DNA of 64,000 nucleotides from Odontesthes bonariensis. Its lineage: Eukaryota > Chordata > Actinopteri > Atheriniformes > Atherinopsidae. The translations under genes were made by a program, and so were the position numbers. Numbering within the stretch: position 1 is the first letter of the stretch; each line of letters starts with the position of its first letter. Under the pieces are notes generated by a model, which worked only from the letters and a program-made list of their open reading frames with translations, was not told where the DNA came from and searched no databases. The DNA lies in assembly GCF_027942865.1 (NCBI RefSeq), contig NC_134509.1, positions 25,168,697-25,232,696 on the forward strand. Direction: 5' to 3'. Shown here piece by piece: positions 40,916 to 51,042 of the stretch.

Positions 40916-43900
40916 ATGGAGCCTCGTCACGGGATCGTGAAAGCTTTCCCCAAAGTTAAAAGGGCCAAAGCGCTACAGGGAAAGGATGCACCCCCACTAA
41001 AGAGGAAACCTGATGAGTGTGATGTCACAGGTTGTTACTTTATTTTCATTTATTATGCATTGAGGTGACCTAAAGTGAAGCAATCGTAAGATAAGTTAGA
41101 AAAAATAATGCTAGGAAATGCAAAAGCAATAGATTGAGAGAAACATGGATACATATTAGTCACCAAACTCAATACAATATGATGTATTAGCTGATTTTAA
41201 CCTCTACCTCAGGAAATACTTTCAGTGGAGTCACGGTTTACCTTCTGCCTGCTGGAATTGGGAATGCCAGATGCCAGATCTTCGAACGACAAATCCAGCA
41301 GAATGGAGGACAAACTGAGAATACACTGAGTCCCAGTGTAACTCATGTCGTTGTGGGTGACGGCATGGACAGCAACAGGGCTCTGCGCTTGCTGAAAGTG
41401 GATTGTATGCCCTCTGGTGTCCATCTGGTGAAATGCACTTGGTTGAGCTTGTGCATCAGTGAGAAGAAACTGCTGGACGTAGACAGCTACAGTCTTCTTT
41501 TATCAAAGAGGTTCGTAATTTATTCGTAATGTTTTAGAATATTAATGTCTTATAGCTTTTGTCACCTCCATTTCTGTCTGATAATGTGAAATTACATCAG
41601 CCTGTCAGTTTCGTATTAAACAATCTAGATTATCAGTTTAATTAAATATTTACTTGTGCTCTCCATCAAGGGGCTCAGAAACGAAGCACGAGAACACAAA
41701 AGAAGAATTGCCAACTGTCAAACCTGCTGCTAAAACTACCACAGAACCAGTGACTCAAACCAAGCAAGAGGAAACCGTAAACCTGGTAGGTTTCAATGTC
41801 ACAGCTTTGCTATTTGCTGTTCTAAAGGACTAAAACTATACTCAAAAAAACATGAAAGCAGTCTGTGCGTGTTGGATTGTCATTATGATTTCACTCGACA
41901 TTGTACATGCAGACAGTTCCAGACAGGAAAGAGGAAATACGAGGAGAAGAAGACGGCGTCTCTCAAAGTGACCTCGAAGCTCTCATCTCTGGCCAGCATC
42001 CCAAAGAGGAAGCTCCCAGCTCCAGCATAAACCCCGATCCAGACGCTGCTACTCAGAAACCAGTCTCAGGGAAGTGGGTCTGCGCCCAGTCTTCCCAGTC
42101 TAAAAGTAATAACTTCAACAAGCACATCACAGAGAAGCTTGAAGTGCTGGCCAAGGCCTACACACATCAGGGGGACAAGTGGAGGGCACTGGGTTACTCC
42201 AAGGCTGTCAACGCACTGAAGAGCTACCATAAGCCTGTTACATCGTACCAGGTGGCCTAATTCAGAAGATAAATGTAATGTCGGGCATGTTATTGGTTAG
42301 ATATCTTCTGTCATCATATTGGGATAATTTCCAACTTTTTCCCATTGGTTTTAGGAAGCTTGTCAGATCCCAGGAATAGGAAAACGCATGGCTGACAAAA
42401 TCGAGGAAATCATGGAGAGTGGCCACCTGCGGAAGCTGGATCACATCGGGGAGGCCGTGCCAGTTTTAGAGCTTTTCACCAACATCTGGGGAGCAGGAGC
42501 AAAGACCGCTCAACTTTGGTACCAACAGGTGAAAAACCACACAGTCATTATCACCTCAAAATATACGTGAGATGAGAGGAATGTATTCTGGAGTAGAGTG
42601 TAACAGATAAATGAGTTTGGCATGATACAAGTTGTGCCAGTATTTCTATTATTATTATACCAAAGATATATTTATACTATCAGCACATGGATTGTTGAAG
42701 AGATTACTGACAAATGTAAAACTTCAAGCTCAAAACTTTTGTTGTCGCAACTCTAAAATAAAAGAGATGCTTGTGAAAGAGTTTATGTTGTGTGTTAAGG
42801 GGATGTATCTAGTTTTTCAGCAGAAGTCGGCACACCCTCGTCCAGTATCACTAAAATATCAAGTCATTACAAATCTGTGACTTTTGAGTTTAACACTAGA
42901 GTATTTGCTCTTATAAAAAAATTCAGAGCTAATAATTTAGATTAGCCTTTTTAAAAAGAAAAAACTTAAAAAAAAAAAAAATTAGGTCACTGCAGAAATA
43001 GTCGGTACACTTTTCATTGCTCTGATTCAAAACTCGAATCCCCGCTTTTGTATATCAGACTCAATCCTCCTTTTGGTCGACAGTTGCTCTTTGTCTCTTT
43101 GCTGAGGATTGTATTGGTCTTCCCTTCTCTTTAAGACATCCCAAAGGTGTTTATTTGATTCAAGTCCTACGGCATATTTGGCCAAGTCATAAGTGACACG
43201 TCTTTCTTCTTTTTACATTGTTGTCATTCTGGAATATTTCCACTCTCTACATCTTGGAAAACAGGAGTCGTCTTAGCCAGGATGTTGGTGTATTCACAGG
43301 CATTCATGTTGCCATCTGTGAACGCAATCTTTTTCAGTGCCAGGTTTACGTTTTATATGTGAAGCCAGGATGCAGATAGCCTCAGCCCATAGGTCCAAAC
43401 CTGAGAGGGTTCTCAAGGGTTTTCTAGTAATTTTCTGAATATGTTCATGCAATTACTATCGGCTGTTCAGAAAAATAACTGTACTCAGTTATGCATCAGA
43501 GGGTACATTAACTTTTATAGTGTTGAGTTTCTACTACTGCCAATTGATCTTAAGAGGAACTCGACTTTAACTTAATACAATTGGTAACAAATGGACATTT
43601 AAGTAATATTGCACAGAGGTGTACTCACCCTTGTTTTATTCTGTGTTGGTAATTTGCTCAGATCACATGTATTTACCTAAATGAATCATTTTAGGTCGCT
43701 GTAAGGAACATTATACCTTGGATCCTAATTAATATGTAGATTTATTATCAAAGGTTTTGTTATTAAAACTTCGTTCAGGGAGTGTTTCATCCTCATTAGA
43801 TATTTTATTTTTACTGAAAATGCGCTCTTAAACAAATTCACAAATATAACTTATTCCAATTTAAGTTGGTGTCTGAGATGAATGTAAATGTTCTTTGAAA

Positions 43901-45377
43901 ATCTTCCTCAAACATGTGATGTTTCTATCAGGGATTTCGCACTTTGGAGGACATCGGCACAAAAGCCCACCTGAACAACACTCAGAAAATAGGACTGAAG
44001 CACTACGATGACTTTTTAGACCGAATGCCCAGAGAGGAAGCAACAGCTATCGAGAAAGTGGTAATGAATCTTCATTTGTGACACCACGAGCTTGTATTTT
44101 TCCGTGATGCTGACTGAAATATCTTTGCTCCTTTCATCACTTCAACATGTTTAGCCAAGTTTGCAAAGAATTTAGATGATTCCCCCACGAACAATCAGCA
44201 ATTTGGAAACTGAGGCCTGAAATAGGAAACAATTTGAGTCAGCTTTCCTTGACAGCATGATGATGGTGAAAACAGACTTGACTCTCAGAGCGGAGCATCT
44301 CAACGGGGAAAAGTAAATCCTCAAACATGCTGCGTCTTAAGTTAGCCAGATACCTGTTCACTCCAAAGTGAAGTATGTAAGTTGTTCTCATTTTGAAAAT
44401 GTCCGTTTTTTTTTTTTCTTTTTTCCTCTAAAACCGCCAGATGGAGATTGCACATGATATGATGACAAAAGCACGTGTGATTCCCTCAGGCATGTCAAAA
44501 TAATATGTTTAGCAAGCATACCTCCCGGTATTTGTCTGGAAACAGTTAAAAGCTAAGTTGTTTACTAGAGTAAAAGGAAGAGAAAACGTAGAAATTGTGC
44601 TTTTAACTGTGTTTTTATGGGGTGGGATGTTTTTGCGCTGAAAAAGATTATGTTTCAGTGTATTATTGGCCTTGATTGATGAGTAAAGGGGATCAAACTG
44701 AATTACTATGCATTCCTGTGTATCTTGTGGTTCCATCAGTTTTTATTGGTTTGTTTATTTTTCATACAGGTGAGGGATGCTACACAAACCATCAACCCAG
44801 GCCTTGTGGCGATGGCCTGCGGCTCCTACCGTCGGGGAAAAGCTACATGTGGAGATGTTGATGTGCTAATATCTCACCCGGATGGCAAGTCCCACAAGGG
44901 AATTTTCAGCAAAGTGCTGCAGATCCTTCATGACAGTGGTAAGGTCCATCGATTTGATTGAGTTTTTTCTTTCGGATAAAGGAGGGAAAAAAAACATCAA
45001 CTGTTTATTTCCAAGGCTTTTTGACAGATGACCTGGTGAGCCACGAGGAGAACGGAGAGCAGAAGAAGTACATGGGTGTGTGCCGTTTGCCGGGACCCGG
45101 CCACCGCCATCGCCGGCTGGACGTCATCGTAGTGCCTTACGAAGAGTTTGCCTGCGCGCTCATGTATTTCACAGGGTCGGCACACTTCAACCGCTCTTTG
45201 AGAGCCCTGGCAAAGACGAAGCATATGAGCTTATCCGAACACTCGCTGAACAAAGATGTGGTCCGTCAAGGTAGCGTGAAGGTGCATGGTGGCACCCCAC
45301 TTCCTACACTGACAGAGAAGGATGTTTTTAGTCTTTTAGGCGTACCGTACAGACTGCCTCGTGAAAGGGACTGGTGA
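40916..45377 (+). CDS. poll: DNA polymerase lambda
   Basis: Family X DNA polymerase for gap filling in base excision repair and non-homologous end joining, nuclear (established). Eight coding exons: 40,916-41,030, 41,213-41,510, 41,671-41,785, 41,913-42,251, 42,355-42,528, 43,932-44,060, 44,770-44,938, 45,016-45,377; 566 aa against 575 in human. Domains: BRCT about residues 39-137; Ser/Pro/acidic linker to about 230; 8-kDa lyase domain with helix-hairpin-helix [11 protein letters not shown] (294-304), K304 matching the human lyase Lys312; fingers/palm with [16 protein letters not shown], metal-binding D419, D421 and D482 (in RRLDVIVVP); [11 protein letters not shown] for nucleotide/DNA binding; C-terminal ERDW. 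The constant -8 offset from human numbering at all four catalytic residues supports correct exon joining. All catalytic residues are intact. A noncoding 5' exon is likely (donor 39,680, acceptor before 40,887). ATTAAA at about 45,540 may be the polyadenylation signal. Confidence 0.97.
42966..43650 (-). mobile_element. Degenerate Tc1/mariner-like transposon in poll intron
   Basis: Reverse translation near 43,120-43,190 gives a stretch ending in HLWDVLKRR, matching the LW-(D/E)-LK signature near the C-terminus of Tc1/mariner transposases. The third catalytic acidic residue in this family lies nearby (family knowledge). Surrounding sequence is degenerate with stops in all frames. Possible short terminal repeats near GTCGGTACACTTTT and GGTGTACTCACCC are uncertain. 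Not coding today. Confidence 0.6.
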
Positions 45378-45629
45378 TGATTTGATCCCAATGATTTCTG
45401 GTTTTAAAGGAAAATAATCATGTTGATGATGGACAGTGATGTAGAATTATACCCATATAACCACATTAAATGAAGTTTTAGTGCTCCACAGATTGAGTAA
45501 GAGCTGTGTTTGACTTGAATGCTAACTTAATGTTTTGCGAATTAAAGGGCAAGGGGCTTTACAGAACATGTCATTTTAAGATGTTTACAAAATAACTTAA
45601 ATTGTCTTTTAGTTTTGATGTATATGTTT

Positions 45630-46665
45630 GTCTATGGGCTGTTCGGTCTCTGTATGACCGGTGTCAGAGTTTGGTCCTCATTGCCGGCAGTAAGTCGGAC
45701 ATGTTTCCTGTGAGGGTTGGACTCCGTCAGGGCTGCCCTTTGTCACCGATTCTGTTCATAATTTTTATGGACAGAATTTCTAGGCGCAGCCAGGGCGTTG
45801 AGGGGGTCCGGTTTGGCGACCTCAGAATCGGGTCTCTGCTTTTTGCGGACGATGTGGTTCTGTTGGCGTCGTCAGGCAGTGACCTCCAGCTCTCACTGGA
45901 GCGGTTCACAGCTGAGTGTGAAGCGGCTGGGATGAGAATCAGCACCTCCAAATCTGAGACCATGGTCCTCGGCCGGAAAGGGTGGAATGCTCTCTCCGGG
46001 TCGGGAATGAGATCCTTCCCCAAGTGGAGGAGTTCAAGTATCTCAGGGTCTTGTTCACGAGTGAGGGACGAATGGAGCAGGAGATTGACAGGCGGATCGG
46101 TGCGGCGTCTGCAGTGATGCGGGCTCTGCACCGGCCTGTCGTGGTGAAGAAGGAGCTGAGCCAGAAGGCGAAGCTCTCCATTTACCGGTCAATCTATGTT
46201 TCTATCCTCACCTATGGTCACGAGCTGTGGGTATTGACCGAAAGAACGAGATCGCGAATACAAGCGGCCGAAATGAGTTTCCTCCGCAGGGTGTCTGGGC
46301 TCTCCCTTAGAGATAGGGTGAGAAGCTCGGTCATCCGGGAGGGGCTCAGAGTAGAACCGCTGCTCCTCCGCATCGAGAGGAGTCAGATGAGGTGGCTCGG
46401 GCATCTGGTTAGGATGCCTCCTGGACGCCTCCCCGGTGAGGTGTTCCGGGCCCGTTCCACTGGGAGGAGGCCCCGGGGAAGACCCAGGACACGTTGGAGA
46501 GACTATGTCTCTCGGCTGGCCTGGGAACGCCTCGGGGTCCCCCCAGAAGAGCTGGAGGAAGTGGCCGGGGACAGAGACGTCTGGGTCTCTTTGCTCAAGC
46601 TGCTGCCCCCGCGACCCGATCCTCGGACCAGCGGAAGATAATGGATGGATGGATGGACAGTTTGT
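45630..46665 (+). mobile_element. 5'-truncated RTE-type LINE
   Basis: Reverse transcriptase sequence of a non-LTR retrotransposon with GLRQGCPLSP, then the catalytic LLFADDVVLL, then CEAAGMRISTSKSE. Further on are RSQMRWLGHLVRMP and GRRPRGRPRTRWRDY, typical of the RTE clade C-terminus. The frame shifts near 45,980: one frame covers up to about LGRKG and another from VGNEILPQVEEFKYL to the stop at 46,639-46,641. The endonuclease and N-terminal RT are missing (5' truncation). The 3' end runs into GGAT/ATGG tetranucleotide repeats, as described for Rex3/RTE-type fish elements (recollection). It is inserted about 250 bp past the poll stop. Confidence 0.85.
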
Positions 46666-47140
46666 TGTCATGGTTTGCATTTTAACCATGCAATACGAAC
46701 ATATTCTATGTGTATTTTTTAGCGTAAATGATGTGGATGCAGTTGTGTAATACGCACGATGGAGCAGCTGACTGTCTTGGCCTGTACACCCAAAAGAGAT
46801 TTTAAATCTCTAAAGTTTGAATAAAAACGGGAAATTCTGCTACCATTATGTCTGAAAAACTGCCTGCAAAAGTTTCAGAGACAGATGTCCTCTAAAACAG
46901 CAGGGAAATTTCAAAATCATCTGTGAGGATACCGTTTAGAAATAGATGAGTACATTTTGATACTGGAGGATGTTGGGTGCCTGAAGATTTTTCGTTTAAA
47001 GATGGTTACTGATGACAAATGCTCCTGTGTCATTTTTTCCTTCTTTTTTATTTATTTTAAGAAATTCAAGTTTAACTAGCAGGTAAACCACATGACATGC
47101 TGTACAGTGTAGAACTTATTTCCCACTATTTTTTACGCTT
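46666..47140. other. Intergenic, nothing recognised
   Basis: AT-rich sequence between the RTE element and the duplicated exon-like repeat. No coding or repeat signature that I can name. Confidence 0.45.
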
Positions 47141-47149
47141 TTTGAATGA

Positions 47150-47496
47150 ATAAAACAACACTCCCATTGACTCCCGTTGTAAAAACTGGCGGACGACACT
47201 TCCGGGTTATGGAGACGCAAATAGTTCCAAACAAGGGACGGAACTCCGTTGATCTCAATTGCTCGTCAAGTACAATTACTGGTAAGTTAATTAAAAAACA
47301 GCGTTTTAAACGTTTTTTACATTTGTAAGCATTAGCTATCAGAAGTATACTCTTAGACATTGTTATTTTTACATTTGGTTTGCATGGAATGTCGATGTTG
47401 ATGTTAAATTTGTAATGGATTTAGGAACCAACTGAAAGCTTGAGGTAACAGAGGCTAACGTGAGGTAATTGACGTGATAATTTCACTATTCGGTGC
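47150..47496 (+). repeat. Exon-like repeat, inverted partner of 56,025-56,365
   Basis: About 340 bp shares close similarity with the reverse complement of 56,025-56,365, for example the GTTCCAAACAA core, TCAATTGCTCGTCAAG, ACAATTACTGGTAAGTTAA and GGCTAACGTGAGGTAATT. Both copies keep ACTG followed by GTAAGTTAA, a strong splice donor, so the family probably derives from a transcribed first exon. Origin unknown; a transposon 5' exon is plausible. Confidence 0.75.
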
Positions 47497-47537
47497 ATAA
47501 GCACAAACAACAGTCAGGACACGTCCCCCCACCCTAA

Positions 47538-48039
47538 AGGCTCGTGTATACTTCGCAGCAGTGTGTCGCAGTGAGCTTGTCGCAGACACGACGCAGTTAT
47601 TTTTGACTTATGCCTTGAAGCGCTGTCTGCGCTATGTTAATCCCACGCCACAACGCAAGAGGGACAATCACGAACAAGCTAGGATTGTGGGTGTTAACGG
47701 TTACGGAGGTCATTCAACAACAATGGCGACTGGACGAATGCGCACTTTGATTGAGATGCAGCTGATCGATCTAGAAATAGAAGAAATATTGCTACTACTG
47801 GAGCTGGCAGAGAGGCGAAAGAATCGTCACGGTTAGCGTCAGCCGGTTAGCAAACCGGAAATACGCATAGTGTAGAGCGGATGTAGAGTTGACCAATCAG
47901 AGGCCTCCTTTCTCTCCTCCCTGCGGCACTGTCTGCGGTGAGTTACAATTTTGAGGGGGTTCACCAGAGTGTCTGCGTAGTGTCTGCGTTAACTGCGACA
48001 CACACGCAGACGACCTGGTTTCCGAGTATAAATCAGGCT
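47538..48039 (+). mobile_element. PIF/Harbinger-like MITE with TAA target duplication
   Basis: Imperfect terminal inverted repeats (left AGGCTCGTGTATACTTCG, right end in reverse AGCCTGATTTATACTCGG) are flanked on both sides by TAA, the 3-bp target duplication typical of PIF/Harbinger elements. Length 502 bp. Inside is a 37-codon open frame (47,723-47,836), leucine- and glutamate-rich with ERRK near the end, which might be the relic of a first transposase exon. No transposase catalytic region is present, so it is non-autonomous. Confidence 0.7.
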
Positions 48040-48044
48040 TAAGG

Positions 48045-48172
48045 CGGAGGGAGGCTACCCTCTCGTCTACCGGGGTAAACCCCAATGTACAGGCGCACAG
48101 CCGGGGGGCATAAGTATGCCCACACCTGCTCTACGCCTCTCACCGCGGGCAACTCCAGAGTGGAAGAGAGTC
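48045..48172 (-). repeat. Possible fragment of a LINE, antisense
   Basis: Phrases such as TACCGGGGTAAACCCC and GGGCAACTCCAGAGTGGAAG resemble a recurring fish repeat that I recall as the antisense of a non-LTR element's 5' coding part. It stops exactly where the hAT-like end begins at 48,173. Assignment is tentative. Confidence 0.35.
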
Positions 48173-48429
48173 CAGTGTTTCCCACACATAGACTAATTCG
48201 TGGTGGTGCGCCACAGATTAAACACCGGCCGCCACATACTGCGTTTCGTTATTATTTTTTTTAACGCTATTTAAAAAATACTCGTATTCGTTAAGCTGCA
48301 TTTCATTTCCCTGCTCTACCTCCGTCTCTACCTCCGTCTCTCTGTCCCTCGCGTCTCTCTCGCATAGCCTACACACACACACACAGCCCCTCCCCTCCGT
48401 GCTTCCCTGGAAGCGTGGAAGCTTGCTAG
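48173..48429 (+). mobile_element. hAT-like left end, right end lost
   Basis: CAGTGTTTCCCACACATAGA has the CAGTG...CCCA look of hAT-family terminal repeats, and the next bases (TTCGTGGTGGTGCGCCAC) match the sort of subterminal sequence seen in fish hAT MITEs. No complementary right terminus is found before the Gypsy element or after 58,001. The element is therefore truncated, probably by the Gypsy insertion or a linked rearrangement. Confidence 0.5.
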
Positions 48430-48479
48430 TGTAGCGGGTCCCGGCTTGGTCGCCGCTGGCAGATATATAGATAAACCTC
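48430..48479 (-). repeat. Remnant of Gypsy 3' LTR (terminal 50 bp)
   Basis: These 50 bases match 53,589-53,638 with two substitutions (48,442 and 48,475). The LTR is joined directly to integrase coding sequence, so the rest of the 3' LTR, the polypurine tract and the end of pol are deleted. The junction supplies the terminating TGA of the integrase frame. Confidence 0.85.
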
Positions 48480-48861
48480 AGAAAAGGTTGTTCTCAAACT
48501 CGCGTCTTTGGTCATGGTGGAGACGATTTGGGTAACCAAGACGAGGTATGTAGTCACTGTATATTCGTTCAGCTGCAGTTTGTCCCGATTTGTTTTTGGT
48601 TGGGTAAGCCTGAGCAAATCTGGTAAAATGGTCGATTACTACCAGAATGTACTCAAAGCCTCCTTTGCTCTTCTCTAGATGTAGGTAGTCGATGCAGACC
48701 AGATCGAGAGGGGAAGCAGAGGTCAGGCCCCCCATCGGTGCACGGACATGTGTGGAGGGTTTCTTTTGTTTTATGCAGCTGCATTTTCTGGTGACATAAT
48801 CTTCGACATATCTCTTCATGTACGGCCAATAGAAACGTTCTCTGGCGAGGTGGAGCACACG
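48478..48861 (-). pseudogene. Gypsy integrase core fragment, truncated
   Basis: Integrase inserts element cDNA into chromosomes. Visible are [17 protein letters not shown] and the CSC of the zinc-binding region, then the catalytic core: the first Asp in LVCIDYLHL and the second in [11 protein letters not shown]. The Glu of the D,D-35-E triad and the C-terminal domain are absent because the frame runs into LTR sequence. It continues the frame of the preceding segment after a TAA stop at 48,862-48,864. It cannot encode an active integrase. Confidence 0.85.
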
Positions 48862-49518
48862 TTATGTACCAACATGTCCCATGTTGTCATGGAGGTGTTT
48901 TAGGGCAACTGACCGGTACTTGACAGGTAGGACTAACTGTTTTCTTTCTGTCGTCCAGCGGTACAGAACTCCATTCTCCAAATGTAGTTGACTCCACTCA
49001 TGAAGGAGCTTGCGAGTGAGGCCACCCACTGACCTTCTGACCTCATCAGTGAGAGCTTTATTGGTCTCTTTCAGTTTTATTATTTCCCCTATCCCAGGGT
49101 CTTCGCGTTGGGCTTTTGCCAGATCTTCAAGGCTTATTTCAGGCAGAAGTGGATGAGGCTGTGGCATTACATCAACAGAGGAGGCATAAAGTGCAGCTAT
49201 CCATGCTACATCTTTCTTCTGAGCGGCCCTACCTCCTTCCCAGGTTGCGTGCAGCACGTCCTGAGACAGCTCCTCAGTGCATGTTGCCACATAGTTGTCA
49301 ATATCGAGTGGGATGCGTGAGAGAGTATCAGCGTCGATATTGTTTTTTCCAGGTCTGTATTTGATGTTGAAGCGGAACTCTGACAATTCTCCAACCCAGC
49401 GATGTCCAACTGCGTTAAGTTTTGCGGTGCTCATGACGTAGGTAAGTGGATTATTATCAGTGTAGATGGTAAAATGTGGAGCGTAAAAGAGATAGTCCCT
49501 GAACTTCTCACACACTGC
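48862..49518 (-). pseudogene. Gypsy RNase H end and integrase zinc-finger segment
   Basis: Begins after a TGA stop at 49,519-49,521. Contains the C-terminal half of RNase H (FTIYTDNNPLTYV, HRWVGELSEF, YRPGKNNIDADTLSR), a linker, and the start of the integrase H2C2 domain (LKHLHDNMGH). It ends at a TAA (48,862-48,864). Same reading frame as the neighbours on both sides, so the separation is only by point nonsense changes. Confidence 0.88.
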
Positions 49519-51042
49519 TCACTTCAGAGCCAGGAACTCGAGTTTTCCACTGTGGAGTCTGTAGTTCCGTTCTGCTGGTGTCAGAGTTCGTGATCCGTAT
49601 CCAATCACTCTCAATTTCCCATCCTGTTGCTGATAGAGGATTGCGCCAAGCCCTTTCTCTGATGCATCGGTGTGTAGGACGAACGGTTCCTCGAAGTTGG
49701 GGTACGCAAGGACTGGGGGGTTGGTTAGCATAATGACTAGCCTTTCCAAGGTGCTTTGGTGATCAGCTTTCCACTCAATGGGTGTTTTGGACGGGAGTTG
49801 GGGACCCCTGGACTTGCCGTGACGTGAAGGGAGTTGGGGCATGGAGGACTTAACTTGGAGTAACTCATACAGTGGTTTCGCTATTTTAGCAAAGTCCTGT
49901 ACATAGGAACGGAGATCACCAACTGTTTGAAGTGGTTTGGTTTTTAAAGCCAGCACCGCGTCAAGGTCTTTGGGGTCAACTCGGACTCCCTGAGCTGATA
50001 CCAAGCGCCCAACATAGCGAACCTCCTTCTGGAACATGTTGCACTTCTCCGTCCGTAGCTTCACCCCATGGTGCTGCAGTGCTTGGAGAACCTTGCGGAT
50101 CACTTCCACGTGGTCACTGAAGGCTCTGGAGTAGCACAGTACGTCATCAAGGTACGGAACGCAACACTCGTCTCTCAGGGACCCCAACATTTCCTCCATG
50201 CTCCTCTGAAACGCTGCAGGTGCATTAGAAAGTCCAAATGGGATTCTTTTCCACTCGTAAAGCCCCCAGGGAGTGATGAAGGCGGTGAGATGACGTGAAC
50301 CATCTGCTACAAACCCCTGGTGGTAAGCTTTACCTTGGTCAAGTATGCTGAACATCGAATACCCACCCAGCGTGTCTGTCAAATCCTGTATTCGCGGAAG
50401 TGGATGTCTGTCAGGTACAGTTTTTTGATTTAGGAGGCGATAATCTATACAGAGGCGTAGACTGCCGTCCTTCTTCCGCACACACACTACTGGAGCAGAA
50501 TAAGCGGACTTAGATTTCGCAATCCATCCCTTTACAATCAGATCTTGAATGTACTCCTTTACCTCTTTAAACAGTGGTTTGGGGATGGATGTGTACGCTC
50601 TCTGCACAGGGACATCGTCTTTGAGGTTGATCACCATCTGCAGATTTGGGATACATCCAATGTCATCCCCATCCCTTGCGAAGGCGTTTGACTCTTCGTG
50701 CAGCATCTTCCTAGCAACCTCCTGCTGTTCTTCCTCCAGGTGGTCGAGGTCTACGGGTGGGTGCCACAGAGGGGAATCTGAGTTGCTGACATGAGTGGTG
50801 GTGACCTCGCTGACAATCGCGACAGGCTGCGATTTGTCCAGGATATCTGCTTCCACAATATTTTCAACATGCTGCAGGATCCCTATAGCTGTTTTGCGCG
50901 GTATAGTGATGTCATGATTGGTATCGTTACCAATTGGAATGGTGACATAGGGCTTGTTTGGGTTCTGGATTTGTAACAAACCTGGCCCTACATTCCACTG
51001 TTCAGACGACAGATTGTCTTCATCTGCTTCGAACAACACTAA
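49519..51042 (-). pseudogene. Gypsy reverse transcriptase and RNase H segment
   Basis: Contains the reverse transcriptase fingers and palm ([40 protein letters not shown]) with the YLDD catalytic motif near 50,150, and the connection to RNase H ([17 protein letters not shown], with the first catalytic Asp). It terminates at a TGA within LEFLALK, where the family normally has Trp (TGG to TGA is a single change). It begins after a TGA at 51,043-51,045. Ty3/Gypsy assignment follows from RT-RNaseH-IN order and motif wording. Confidence 0.92.
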
